The notes below the pieces were generated by a model. That model was given only the letters and a program-made list of their open reading frames with translations, made no database searches and had not been told where the DNA came from. This document shows positions 12,249-23,235 of a DNA stretch of 64,000 bases, in pieces. Position 1 is the first letter of the stretch. Every line of letters begins with the position of its first letter. This DNA is from Linum tenue. Lineage: Eukaryota > Streptophyta > Magnoliopsida > Malpighiales > Linaceae. The stretch covers positions 26,867,760 through 26,931,759 of the forward strand of contig CAMGYJ010000002.1 in the NCBI GenBank assembly GCA_946122785.1, read 5' to 3'. The translations under genes and the position numbers were made by a program.

Positions 12249-13105
12249 TAAATATTACTGGGCAACGTCCAGGCTTGAACAGGCATGACACAACACTAAT
12301 AATGAACAATACACAACAAGACTCGCAACAGATAACACGTCTTTCAGCAAGCTGGCGCTCGCCTGAATTCACAGACGCCTACGACATTCACAAGCATCAC
12401 AGAATGCAATAGATGGAAGCAACATAACCTTTCAACCCTGCTCTGATGACATGGGGCTCTGAGCTCGGATGGAGCAATTACACTCCACACATTCATTCAG
12501 CCAGAGAGGTGCTTCCTAAACACAGCTAATCATGGCAATCCACCAAAATGCACGACGTTGTGACAAATAGAAGCACAAAATAGTTTTAGAAGAAAGAGCA
12601 CAATCCTGTCTGCTGTGACAAATCTGTGCCTATTAGCTGCAGACTTATTGAGTTATTGTACAATACAAGTTCAGAATTTGCTAATCTTCCAAACACACAG
12701 AGAGTAATATCAGTATGGCAATCGAAACTACTTGTGTGAGCACATAGACAATCATGACAGCATGATGCATGAGACCATAACTAATGCGTTGAATCGAATT
12801 TAGAATCCAGCACTCCCATTCTGCATATCTACGCAACAATCGCTTCTGGTTTGCAAGACATTTCGATTCAGCTTTCCAATTTGAGACGGACTATCAACCA
12901 GTTCAAGCAAAAAACAGGAGCTGAAAAATCAACGCCACATCCACCATCAACACAAAAACGGACCTCAGGCTTCATAGCTCTCCACTTATTAAATTAGTGT
13001 ACACAAAGGCAGGGCTTGGATATAAGAAGCTCCAGAACTCAATTCGTACTCATGGTTAAAAAAAGATCAAACAAACAAATAGTTATCCGATCAAAGCCCT
13101 AGTTT
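12249..13105. other. Host flank, includes the SERF gene 3' UTR
   Basis: This is unique-looking AT-rich sequence between the Helitron end and the SERF-like stop codon. The SERF mRNA 3' UTR should lie in its right part, but I could not place the poly(A) site. I see no other gene. Confidence 0.5.
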
Positions 13106-13556
13106 TTATTTCTTGGCGTTCGCTTTACCTCCGGAAGATTCTCCCCCGGCGGCCTGTGCCGCTTTCTTCGCCGTCTTCTCCTGCAGAGCCTTGGCGTCCC
13201 TGCGCGCAGAAAGCAGAAGAACCCAAAATTCAGAATAACGAGCTAGCTCAAAAAGGAAATTGGAAGCAGAAGGAAAAGAAGGAGTGATGACCTCTCGCGG
13301 CGCTGTTCAGGGGTCAAGCCATCGTCTTTGCCCTTGCCGCCCTTAGGGTTGCGAGACTGAGCTCTTTCGCGATCCTTTTCCCGCTGATTTCCGCGTGGAG
13401 GACCGAACCAAACAGAGTCAAGGAAACAGAAAAGCAGTATCAATAGGGAGAATGAGCGAATGAACCAATTTGAAACTCGTTAGATCCGAACAGGTAAAAT
13501 TGAAGCTAAGAGATATCGAAGGAGCACGATATAGAAGAAAAAAGGATATGAGTCAT
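13106..13556 (-). CDS. SERF/4F5-family small EDRK-rich protein
   Basis: Three exons on the minus strand (13550-13556, 13292-13394, 13199-13106) give a 67-residue protein beginning MTRGNQREKDRERAQ, with KDDGLTPEQRRERDAK in the middle and a Lys/Ala/Gly-rich tail ending in NAKK. This is the whole length and signature of the eukaryotic 4F5/SERF family: small, highly charged, disordered proteins. Animal SERFs influence protein aggregation; the plant role is not established. Intron 2 is GT-AG. Intron 1 lacks GT-AG but has perfect minor-spliceosome signals: ATATCCTTT after ATGACTC, TTCCTTGAC as branch site, and TCCAC at the end, so the first coding exon is only 7 nt. A TATA-like box (minus strand) lies near 13691-13705 and a GA repeat in the 5' UTR near 13590. 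Confidence 0.9.
13395..13549 (-). other. U12-type AT-AC intron of the SERF gene
   Basis: Read on the minus strand, the intron starts ATATCCTTT at 13549 and ends CCAC at 13395. TTCCTTGAC lies about 22 nt before the end and matches the U12 branch-site consensus TTCCTTRAC. Removing it joins ATGACTC to GCGGAAAT and restores the conserved MTRGNQR start; no GT-AG choice does this. Confidence 0.85.
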
Positions 13557-13836
13557 GGTAGGGATGCTGCGATTCAAGCGCAGAGAAAGTATGAGAGAGA
13601 GAGAGAGAAGGGAGCGGGAAGGGTTTAGATTCGAGCGATTGGTTTGGCGGTGGCTATGGCTGCCAGGGCCGACGACGAAAGTCTGGAGGAGATATATAAT
13701 ATAACTTGGAGCTTAAGCGGTGGGATCGTGTGTTCGTGCCGCTGTTTTTTCTTCTTCATTTTGAGGGTAAATTGCATAATTATCGGGATTAATAAAAACT
13801 TTCATATTTTGTCACGATATTGTGTTCCATTTGTAG
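13557..13836 (-). promoter_or_regulatory. SERF gene promoter and 5' UTR
   Basis: Upstream of the start codon are a GA-rich microsatellite (about 13588-13610) and, on the minus strand, TTATATTATATATC at about 13692-13705, a plausible TATA box. The MULE insertion at 13846 sits just upstream and may have displaced distal regulatory sequence. Confidence 0.45.
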
Positions 13837-13845
13837 TAATTGAAA

Positions 13846-15155
13846 GGCCAAATTCACTTGCATAGCCAAAACTTTGACGTTTGTGACAAATATAGCCACT
13901 TTTGGAGAAATATCAGAAATAGCCAGAATTTTGAAAGTTCGATGACAAATATAGCCATTTTCGTTACATAGTTTGACGGCGTCAATGACACTGTTAGTCT
14001 ATTTAACGGACAGATGATGTGGCTGCCACCTCACTGTGTCTTTCCTTCCCACCTCAGCATTCATTGACAAGTGGAATGCCACGTCATTTTTAATGGGTAA
14101 AAAAAATTACCATAAATTAGGTGAATAAAATTGGAAATGTTATTCTTTCCTTTCCCCAATTCCATCCGATTTAGGGTTTCCCAGCCGCTCTCCTCGACGA
14201 ACCAAGCTCCGCCGATTGAAGCAGCCCCACCGCACTCGTCGACGAACCCAGCTCCGCCGCACTGCACTCGCCGTCGCCTACAAAATCCAGAATCTCTCTC
14301 CTAGCGGCACCTTCGATTGAAGCGACGACCAGTCGACTAGTGACGGGTGGAGGAGATCCTTGAGAGCCGCCGCCTTCGAGAGCTCCGCTTGCTTCATCTC
14401 GATTCCCCTCCAGCCAAGCCAATCCCGAGGAAACATAACAATTCCATCACAGCTCCTCCCACGGTGGGTTCGCCTTCCTCCCACGGCGGCTTCCGTTTCC
14501 TCCGCGAAACCCACTCCCAAATGCCCTGCCACTGCCAGATCCACAAGGTCACTACCGAAATTCAAAATCTGGAATCGCTGAAGGAAGTTCCTGCATGCGA
14601 CGAGTCACCTCTACTATTTGTTGGGTCTTGCTTGTCGGTGGGCGGTGACGATGTCGATTCTCACTGATCGACTAAATCTCCTGGATGGGTAAGCTGGGTG
14701 GTTGCTCTGCTATTTGCAGTGACGGGAGGAAGCTGATGGCCGTCAATTGATCGACCTGAGGGAGCGAGCACAGGCGATTGGAACTGGATTGGGATTCAAA
14801 TGGGTTGAACTGGTACTCGATGGTCGATTCCCCCTCACCAACAGTGAATCGCGTCGCCGGAACGTTGAGAGGGGTTTTCTCTGGATATCGACTCGGGGAA
14901 AGGGAAGGGAAAATGAAAAAGATAGAAAGTGGCTGAGGCGTAACAACACATTTACTGTTTCGTCTTTTTTTTTTATTCCACGTGGAATTCACTTGTTTGA
15001 CGAAAAAAGTCACGTCGGATAGTCCGTTTGTCTAGTCAGCACGTTAACTAACACCGTCAAACAATTGGACGGAAGTGGCTATTTCTGGTATTTCTCCAAA
15101 AGTGGCTATATTTGGCAAAAACGTCAAAGTTTTGGCTATACAGGTGAATTTGGCC
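13846..15155. mobile_element. Non-autonomous MULE with long inverted repeats and 9 bp TSD
   Basis: The ends are inverted repeats: GGCCAAATTCACTTGCATAG at 13846 and, on the other strand, GGCCAAATTCACCTGTATAG from 15155. They stay close for about 85 bp and can be followed with gaps for about 170 bp. The element is flanked by a perfect 9 bp duplication, TAATTGAAA (13837-13845 and 15156-15164), which is the Mutator-like hallmark. No transposase is present. The interior (about 14160-14960) is distinctly GC-richer than the TIRs and has open stretches on both strands (for example 14347-14667 plus, 14278-14565 minus), so it may hold captured host sequence (Pack-MULE); I do not recognise the source. 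Confidence 0.9.
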
Positions 15156-15164
15156 TAATTGAAA

Positions 15165-15485
15165 TTAGTTTAATAATCTGAATTGAGTCTTTCTCCATTA
15201 GCATCCATCAACCTCCGTTAATTGAGTTCGTTATTTGCTGAAGTAGCTAATTGAATTGTCTAATCAGCCTAATTTAATTCAAAAAAACTCAAACCTGATA
15301 CACCACATCATTAAAGCCTAGGAGTGCATAATTTAAAACCTGAAAAATGTTTCTCGGCACCGGTGGGATGAAGAATGTATGAGCAAGGTACTCCCATAAG
15401 AAAGACTTGAATGCGATCAAGTTAAGAAAAAAGAGAGAAGATAAATGCAGCCACAAAGAAAATGATTAATAGATTGGCCACTGAA
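15165..15485. other. Intergenic host sequence
   Basis: AT-rich, no gene seen. It lies between the MULE duplication and the target site of the next LTR element. Confidence 0.5.
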
Positions 15486-15490
15486 GAAAA

Positions 15491-15757
15491 TGATGCGTAT
15501 CTATCGCCAACGCCATCAGTGTTGCCACGACAGACGAACCGAAGGTACAAGCCCAACCCGCGTTATGCTTAGTTCCTTTCCCTTTCCCTTTCCCTTGTTT
15601 AGTTTGTTTTATATTTCCTTTCCCTATTTGGTTTAGTTGTACGAATTCTATATATTGGCACCATTGTTATTGAATGAAGGTAAAAAGATTGGAAGTCAAG
15701 TTAGTCTAGACTTGTAGAAATAAAGTAGAAGTAGACGTAGATAGTTATAATGCATCA
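15491..15757 (+). repeat. 5' LTR of the short-LTR Ty3 element
   Basis: 267 bp. It starts TG and ends CA, and holds a TATA-like CTATATATTGGC near 15648. It differs from the 3' LTR by many substitutions and several indels, so the insertion is not recent. Confidence 0.9.
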
Positions 15758-15931
15758 ATTGGTATTAGTGCCTGGTTCGATAGAACCGAGCTCGACATCA
15801 ACCGAGGGCAAGATTCAACGACGGTCGTTCACGAGGAGGAAGGAGCAGCTCCAACCACCGCTAGCAAGCAGCCACCTGAGGAGATTATCGACATCACCGA
15901 GGCACCGGACGACGAAGTCTCGCTCTACACC

Positions 15932-18620
15932 ATGTCCGATGTCTCTCACCCCGCAACCATCCGACTTGGCGTTACGTTGCACGACGATGCAGTCGTAGCC
16001 CTAGTCGACAGCGGGTCTACACACAACTTCGTGTGCAGCGAGGCCGCGGGCAGGTTGTTACTAATGACGACACCAATTCCACCATTTCGGGTTAAGGTCG
16101 CCAACGGTGAAACCCTCGCCTGCACCCGCTACTACGAAGAGGTGCCCATAACCTTCCACCAAGAACTAATGGAACTAGATCAATATGAGCTACCAATTAA
16201 TGGAATGAATTTTGTACTGAGGATTCAATGGCTACGACAAATCAGCCCGGTGACCATTGATTGGGGATTATTAACAATGAAGTTTATGAAGGAAGGAGAA
16301 TGGATCATGCTGCAGGCAATCAAGGCGACAACAGAGCGAGATGAAAATCTCCATCGACTTCGACCAAGAGAGTTCACCGCATGGGCCATATGCATGCCGA
16401 CCGATGGGGAGAAACTCGAAGAACCACCGCATGAGATGCAAGGACTGCTAAAGGAGTTCCAAAAATTATTCGACACGCCTGCTAGCCTGCCACCGGTCAG
16501 ACCCGGCGACCATCAGATAACGCTAAAAGAAGGAACTGAGGCTGTTAATGTAAGACCCTACCGTTACACTCACTACCAGAAGGCCGAGATCGAAAAGCAG
16601 GTTGGCGAGATGTTGCGTTCTGGGCTCATTCGGCCAAGTTCTAGTCCGTTCTCTTAACTCGTTCTACTAGTCAAGAAAAGGATGAATCTTGGAGATTTTG
16701 TATTGATTATCGCGCCCTAAACGATGTCACTATCGAAGACCGGTTTTTGGTACCTACAGTCTATGATATATTGGACGAATTGCACGGAGCAAAGTACTTT
16801 ACTAAGCTAGATCTGAGCGCGGGGTATCACCAGATTTGAATGAGAGAGGAAGATACTAACAAAACCACCTTCCGGACACATAATGGCCCCTACGAATATC
16901 TAGTCATGCCCTTCGGATTGTGTAACGTGTCGTCGACGTTCCAGGAAGCCATGAATGATTTATTTCGACCCCTGTTGCGAAGGTATGTCCTGGTATTTAA
17001 TTGATGATATACTCGTTTATAGTCGGAGTTTGGAGGAACATATGAGACACCTGCGAACGGTGTTGGAGGTGTTTGGACGACATGGGTACTACCTTAAGAA
17101 GATCAAGTGTGTGTTCGGATTGCGGAAGCTCGAGTACCTCGGGCATATGTTTTCCGACGAGGGAGTACAGGTAGACAACTAAAAAATCCAAGCAATGATC
17201 GATTAACCAGAACCGCAAACCATTACCGAGCTTCACGGGTTTCACGGGCTTATGGGGTATTACCAAAAGTTCGCGCGACGTTACAACACTATCGCTCGCC
17301 CTTTAACAGAGTTATTGAAGAATGGGAAATTTGCGTCGACCAAGGAAGCTAGAGCAACTTTTGAAGAGTTAAAGCGGGTTTGACTACAACACCTACCTTA
17401 GCCATCCCTAATTTTGATGAGCCGTTCGACATTGAAGCATACACATTCGAAAAGGGAATTGGGGTGGTGTTATCTCAACGAGAACATCACATTGCTAATA
17501 TGAGTCGGACAATGGGACCCACGAAAGAATCCTGTATACATATCAGAAAGAGATGTATGCGGTCACTAAGACAGTACAAATGTGGCGAACCTACCTCTTA
17601 GGTCGGACCTTCAATATATACACCGACCAACAGAGTTTGCGTCACATATTGGAACATAAAATCATTAACCCGGATCAACAGAAGTGGGTGACCAAATTTT
17701 TCGGTTATGATTTTAAGGTCCATTACAAGCCGGGATTATATAACAAGGCGGCATATGGCTTCTCACGCAGACGAGGGAGTATATGCCTTAATTCAATATC
17801 CAAACCAAAGGTCACCCTATGGGATGAGCTACGAGAAGCTGTTACCACAAGCCCGTATTTATAGGAGCTTCGTCTAAAGGCTTTGCGGTGTTTTACCCAC
17901 CAACAACCACGACGGTGGCTAAATCTATTACCCTGGGTTGAGTTTTGGTATAACTCCGCCTATCATCGAACGATTGGCACCTCTCCATTCCATGCGTTAT
18001 ATGGGTGACAAACACCCTCTATAATTCTCTATCATGGCCACGCCAGCCGAGTTGTGGGGGTTGATGATTTGTTACAGGAACGAGATATTGCATTGGGACA
18101 GCTTCGCAATACTTTAGCTGGAGCTAATCTTCGAGCTAAGTAGTTGGCTGGTGTTAGCCGTAGGGATGTTAATTATGATGTCAGCGACTGGGTTCTTCTA
18201 CGTTTGCACCCGTATCGACAGTCTACCATTTTCCGTCGAGCTTCCCAAAAACTTGTCGCTAGGTATTTCGGACCCTACAAGATCAGCGGAAAGTGGTAAT
18301 GGTGGCGTATCGGCTTGAGTTACATGCAGAGTCTAGAGTACATCCCGTGTTCCATGTGTCCCTACCAAGTGGTATGTGGGAGAAAGCATTCCGGCCGCAG
18401 TTCCGGAGCCACCGATCACCAATGATGGGGAGTTGGAGGTAGTGTCACTGCAAGCTGTGGATCATCTTTGGACGAGATCAAATGGGGTCGGCACGGAAGA
18501 GTGGCTCGTCCAATGCCATCATTTGTCGCATGAGGAAGCTACATGGGAGTCGGCTGAGACCCTTCGTGCGCGATTTCCAGAATTCGACCTTCAGGGCAAG
18601 GCCGAGCTTGGGGGGGGGGG
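15932..18620 (+). pseudogene. Ty3 pol remnant: protease, RT, RNase H, IN tail, chromodomain
   Basis: The domains are in Ty3 (chromovirus-like) order but scattered over frames. The aspartic protease has the active site VDSGSTHNF (about 16003). RT is seen as [27 protein letters not shown] (then a stop), [10 protein letters not shown] and [10 protein letters not shown] in place of the usual xxDDILVYS (16600-17180). RNase H gives MYAVTKTVQMWRTYLLGR and FNIYTDQQSLRHILEH (17550-17780). The central integrase HHCC/DDE core is deleted; only its tail (WVEFWYNSAYHRTIGTSPFHALYG, about 17935) remains. The C-terminus looks like a chromodomain, EEWLVQCHHLSHEEATWESAETL (about 18498-18565). At least six frameshifts or stops make this a dead gene. 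Confidence 0.88.
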
Positions 18621-18624
18621 GCAA

Positions 18625-18864
18625 TGATGCGTATCTACCGCCACCAGTGCAGCCACGACAGACGGACCGAAGGCACAAGCCCAACCCGAGTTATGCTTAG
18701 TTTCTTTTCCTTATTTAGTTTCTTTTATATTTCCTTTCCCTATTTGGTTTAGTTGTACGAACTTTATATATTGGCACCATTGTTATTGAATGAAGGTAAG
18801 AAGATTGGAACTCAATTCATTAGTCTAGATCGTAGAAGTAGCCATAGATAGTTATAATGCATAA
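18625..18864 (+). repeat. 3' LTR of the short-LTR Ty3 element
   Basis: 240 bp copy of 15491-15757, following the poly-G PPT and followed by the GAAAA target duplication. Confidence 0.9.
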
Positions 18865-18869
18865 GAAAA

Positions 18870-19292
18870 ACTTATAGCGTGGGGGAGGAATTTATCTGGT
18901 ATGTGTTTACCATCTACAGGTGGGATAGATAGAAACAAGGGTGCATATGTTTTTGTGTAGTGTTCTTTAGTTAAGACTGTGTTGCAAAAGATATAATGAT
19001 GAAGTTCAAGTTTAGAATATGCATTGTTAAAAATAAAATAAAAACTTAACAATTTGACAGGATCGAATTTGAGCCATCATAGCAGAGACTAACAATAGTC
19101 TATTGTTCTACCACTCTCTACTGATTCCCTTAATACTTTCATACATAGACGACCTACGACGATCAATTATATATTCAGATCTAACGACTACAACGGCCTA
19201 TATCCTATTCCTAGACTATACGTAGCTCCGCCTCCAGTTGTTACGACAACTCGTGTATGATGGGAAAAGGGGGATGATGAAAATTAAATCAA
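18870..19292. other. Intergenic, includes the GASA gene 3' UTR
   Basis: AT-rich unique sequence. The right end should be the 3' UTR of the minus-strand GASA gene. Nothing else recognised. Confidence 0.5.
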
Positions 19293-19721
19293 TTAAGGGC
19301 ACTTGGGTTTGCCTTGTTTGGTTTTCCAGTTGTTGTAGCAGGCGCATTCCTCCTTGTTGCCGTACGTCCCCGAGGGAACACACAAGCATGTTGCGCAGCA
19401 CTTGTTGCAGAAGAAGAGGCACGGCTTCCTGTGGTGCGTCTTCGAACACCGGTAACTACATGCTCCGGCGCACTGATACGGACGCAGCGACCCTCCTCTG
19501 TCAGCCTGCAGCCATATTGATTGATTGCATAGTCACTCTAATCAGTTCGCCCGAAAAACAATTACACAAACAAACTAACTATAGACAATCTGTGCGATTG
19601 ATGAATTAAGATGAGTACAAACGTGGGTGAGTTGAGCAGCAAACGCCATGGTAAGAACTAGAAGAAGGACAGCAGAGGATGGGAGCCATGAAAGCCGCCT
19701 ACTTCTATAAGCTGTCGTCAT
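19293..19721 (-). CDS. GASA/snakin family cysteine-rich peptide
   Basis: Two exons (19721-19623 and 19505-19293) encode a 103-residue precursor. Residues 1 to about 28 (MTTAYRSRRL ... LLLVLTMAFAA) look like a signal peptide; a short linker follows, then the mature domain with exactly 12 cysteines in GASA spacing (QCAGACSYRC, CLFFCNKCCATCLC, VPSGTYGNKEECACY, ending GKPKCP). These secreted peptides are gibberellin-responsive and act in growth or as antimicrobial snakins; which applies here cannot be told. The intron is GT-AG in phase 0 and joins AQLTH to ADRGG. The start was chosen at 19721 because the alternative ATG at 19766 only adds a polar segment before the signal peptide. A TATA-like stretch on the minus strand is near 19782-19792. 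Confidence 0.93.
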
Positions 19722-20749
19722 TTCTTCTGATCGATCTTTTTGCTGTGTCGATTGATTCTGAATCATGCACGAGCATGATACTAATATATATACACGAATA
19801 TGGTAGCTAAATTCACGACGTGGGATGCGGCCGGCTGGAAGCCTAGAAGTGAGGCAAGGATTTTGGATAATTAATGGAGGCGAAGCTTATTATCGGTTTC
19901 CCGTGTATTATTTTCTCCATTCTGTTTTCTTTTCCTTTTTTCATGGATGTTGATTACAGGCAACCTTAAAATGGAAATAACCAATACTACCTTAGCTATA
20001 TTTCAGGGTCGTATATCCCCCTTAATTCGGGATATGTTTGAATATAAGAATCTTAATTTTGTTCGTCAATATACTGACTAAAAGAGTATAGCCACTATAT
20101 AGTTCTTAATTTTTAATGCTTATATTGGAAATGCAAGTATTTTGAATCTTATTTGGTGATATATATAGGTTTGTTTTTTTTTATGGTTATGTACTCGAAT
20201 TTAGGACTTCCAGATTTGAATACTTGGATTTAAAATACATGCATTTGGAAATTTGTTATTTGTATAATTATTTTGCTTATGTTGCCCTGAGGAGGCCAAG
20301 AAGATTAAGAGGGGGTAAGTGGTGGACGAACAAGGGATTGCCATTTGGCAAGAAGATTAATTAAGTTTGTTGTTGTTGTTGCCTTCTGGTCTCTGCACTT
20401 GTTAGTAGTGTGCTTGTCTGAGTCTCGTTAGCCAGTGCGTGATCAATGGTCTCGTGATGAAAGAGCACTGGATCTTGGCCTCCTCACTTAGACTCGGAAT
20501 TCTAAAGCTGGTTCACCAAACATGATCAAAATTAAATTAGTAGTTCTATACCAGATGACGTATCATATACTTAGGAACGCATATATTCCATGTCTTACGC
20601 CATCTTTTAGCACAATGGTAAAATTTTCGTACCATGAATGTGATCACAATTTTCAACCACTTTTGTTGCAAACGTACTCAATTGGGTTTCGAAATTTTGG
20701 ACGGGTCGGAAACTATAAAATTTGTAAACAGTTTAATAAAAACATCAAA
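19722..20749. other. Intergenic, with GASA promoter at its left end
   Basis: The left end holds a TATATATA stretch about 65 bp upstream of the GASA start. The remainder is AT-rich and I see no gene or element in it. Confidence 0.45.
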
Positions 20750-20831
20750 GTCGCTTTGGCCGAGTGGTTAAGGCATGTGCCTGCTAAGTACATGGGGTTT
20801 CCCCGCGAGAGTTCGAATCTCTCAGGCGACG
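20750..20831 (+). tRNA. tRNA-Ser (anticodon GCT)
   Basis: The 82 nt fold as a class II tRNA. The acceptor stem GTCGCTT pairs with AGGCGAC (one G-T pair) and is followed by discriminator G. The A box TGGCCGAGTGG, the anticodon loop CTGCTAA (anticodon GCT at 20783-20785), a long variable arm (CATGGGGTTTCCCCG area) and the B box GAGTTCGAATCTC are all present. There is no intron and CCA is not encoded. A T-rich stretch (ATTATTTTTAC) 10-20 nt downstream can serve as the Pol III terminator. Confidence 0.97.
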
Positions 20832-21971
20832 AAATTAATTATTTTTACTTCTTTCTCCCATTTTGGTGCTGATCAATGCCCACTTCTCCCAAGAAATCGT
20901 CTCAGCTCTCCATCCCATCTTGCTCCGCCTCGTGCTCTTGCTTCGCCGGCTAGTTGCCTCAACTTGAACTTCAAATGTAGTTTTTCCGGCCATCTGTCGC
21001 GTGGTGCGCATGCTCATCTTACAGAGCTCTTGACAGCTGAGGATGCTTTGCGCTGCATACATACAACTCTTCCAGCTTTTACCAGCTAGTGTTGTGTTTG
21101 AACTTGGTGGGGATGCTTGCTATGAGACACTGAGATTGTATTCAGTTGATGTCTTCATTGTCTTCTTACATTTGATTGGATGGAATGGAACGTGAGTTGG
21201 TTGAGCTCTAAGTTTTGAAAAGATTGGGCTGGGGATCACCCACTGGTTTGGAGGGTGAAATTGCAATTGTACTCAATTGAATAATTACCTTCTTTCTTCT
21301 TCCATCCTAATTGCATATGATTTGTAGAAAATGAACTTCAAAGGACTAGGATGTATATGAACAAGAGATTTTAGGTGAATCTTCAAGATTGTGTTATTAC
21401 CTTCAAAGTTTAGATAATAATTTATAATTGAAAAAGTGAATTATAGAATGAAATTTCAAGCGATTTTCTCGGCCAAGAAGAATGAAACGGTGCAATAAAT
21501 TCTTACAAGTACAATGATGTTAATTGGAATGTAGACACCCTGATTAATCTCAACAAATCAAATTGTAGCACGCACCCTCCAATTAGCATATATGAACCAT
21601 AGATTCGGAATTAGTTTACACACAGAGCAAGGAAAAGGTGAATGAAAATAGCAAAGCATCGAAAAGAAAACAAAGTGCAGGGAAGGAAGCAAGTAGATCA
21701 CAGGGAAAGGAAAAGAAACCCGAACCATCCTTCCTTCCTTCCCCTGCTCTCTAGTTCACTTCTCTACCAATCCTCTGCTTTTCACTCTGTTCTTGGCTGG
21801 TCTCTCCCTTTTGCTTTTCCACTTTACCACCTCAAAACAAATACGAAACTGCATACAATCTTCAATACGCCAACTACCCTTTCATCTCCCACTATAACAC
21901 TCTCACTAGCTCCCACTCCCCTGCTTTTCTTTTCTTTTCTTTTCTTTCGGCTTCCTCCTCACAACCTCTTC
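20832..21971. other. Intergenic, with X8 gene promoter and 5' leader at the right
   Basis: 20870-21090 is less AT-rich and has broken open stretches, possibly an old gene fragment that I do not recognise. The last 250 bp are C/T-rich (TTTTC repeats near 21924-21950) and are the probable 5' leader of the X8 gene. Confidence 0.45.
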
Positions 21972-23235
21972 ATGGCGGCATCGCCATGGCCGCACTCTGC
22001 CTCGCTCCTCAACCACATTCTTCTGTTCATCGCCACATTGCTATTTCAGCAGCAGGGAATGGTGGTTATGGTGGAGGCGACATCGTCATGGTGCGTGGCT
22101 CGAAGCGACGCCAGCTACCAGGCGCTGCAGACGGCTCTGGACTACGCATGCTGGGCAGGGGCCGACTGCACGCCCATCCAGTCAGACGGTCTCTGTTTCC
22201 TCCCCAACACAATCCAAGCTCACGCTTCCTACGCATTCAATAGCTACTACCAGCGCAAGGGGATGGCCCCTGGCTCCTGCGACTTCTCCGGCACTGCCAA
22301 TATCGCCCGCACCGATCCCAGTCAGTCACCCTTTCTTCTCTTCTCTTCCCCTCTTTCTTTCTATGTTTATCTTTCCGCTTATACTTGTTGGGTTTTTCTT
22401 TTTTCCCTTCTACTTCGTGACAGGCTATGGATCTTGCGTCTATCCCTCTTCTCTCAGGTATGTTATGCTTGCTATGATTAACCATCAATGATGCTTTCCA
22501 TCACACCTGTTCAAGTTTCAGCAACCATTTCAAGTCTGTCTGACAAAATTCACATTTCTAGAGACACAAAAGCAGCTGCTACTTGGATACTACAACTTTT
22601 GACTGTTTATGCCAAACTTGAACCATAGGTTTCCTCAGATTACTATAGGCTTTTGCTAAATATAATAATGATAATACTTGTTTCTTGCCCCTTGATCTCA
22701 TGTTCATACCATACCATGATTGAAAAGGGTACAAAGTGCCTATTAACTTCACCTTTTCTTGGCTTCTGGGACAGCCTGCCTCTCTTTTCACCCTTGAAAC
22801 TCTCCATTGATCATCTCCTTAATAACTAATCAAATCATGATTACCACCAAGCAAAATGAATGATTTGGTTGTTTGGTTTAGGGGTTTGACAGGGGTTCTC
22901 CTGGTTCTGTATATGGGAGCTCCTTCATCTCCATGTCTTGTACCTACTCATCAAACAGCTTTGTGAATGACTTTGCATTTGAATAATGCTGCTGCATGTT
23001 TCTCTGATGCACTGCAATCTTATCCAGCGCGGCAGGAGGGGCAGCTACACCCACAATGCCGACAACTAACCCCAATTCATTCACACCGCCGGTGACCACC
23101 ACTACTACTCCGACCACCATCACCGACCTCTCTCCACCGCTGCCTACCGACAACTCCAAAGCTTCCATCAGGTCCATGGACATTGCAATGCTACTGCCTG
23201 CTGCCTTTGTGCTCCTACTCTTGTTTAGTTTCTGA
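21972..23235 (+). CDS. X8-domain (CBM43) GPI-anchored protein, PDCB-like
   Basis: Three exons (21972-22320, 22424-22457, 23028-23235) give 196 residues. Residues 1 to about 36 are a signal peptide. Residues 40-121 are a complete X8/CBM43 domain (WCVAR ... ALQTALDYAC ... GADC ... GLCFLPNT ... SYAFNSYYQ ... GSCDFSG ... GSCVYP) with all six cysteines (41, 60, 66, 75, 103, 121). A Pro/Thr/Ser-rich linker and a hydrophobic tail (IAMLLPAAFVLLLLFSF) then fit a GPI anchor. Such proteins bind callose (beta-1,3-glucan) at plasmodesmata or the cell wall. ATG 21972 is chosen because it directly precedes the signal peptide, although the frame is open from 21642. A cryptic middle exon at about 22883-22975 is possible. 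The gene converges on the phosphatase gene. Confidence 0.88.

Larger units (their letters stand above)
15491..18864 (+). mobile_element. Short-LTR Ty3 element, gag-less and decayed
   Basis: Two LTRs (15491-15757 and 18625-18864) bound a 2.9 kb interior. Both start TGATGCGTATCTA and share the TATATATTGGCACCATTG promoter-like block; the 5' copy ends TCA and the 3' copy TAA. GAAAA at 15486-15490 and 18865-18869 is the 5 bp target duplication. The PBS TGGTATTAGTGCC (15760-15772) resembles an initiator-tRNA-Met site, and a run of 13 G forms the PPT at 18609-18621. Almost the whole gag and most of the integrase are missing, and the pol frame is broken, so the copy is non-autonomous. Confidence 0.9.

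Noticed and set aside
14347..14667. ORF inside the non-autonomous MULE
   Set aside because: Competing frames on both strands, no recognised domain; reported only as possible captured sequence.
20835..21089. Small ORFs just after the tRNA
   Set aside because: Short, overlapping on both strands, no domain or splice support; possibly an old fragment but not supportable as a gene.
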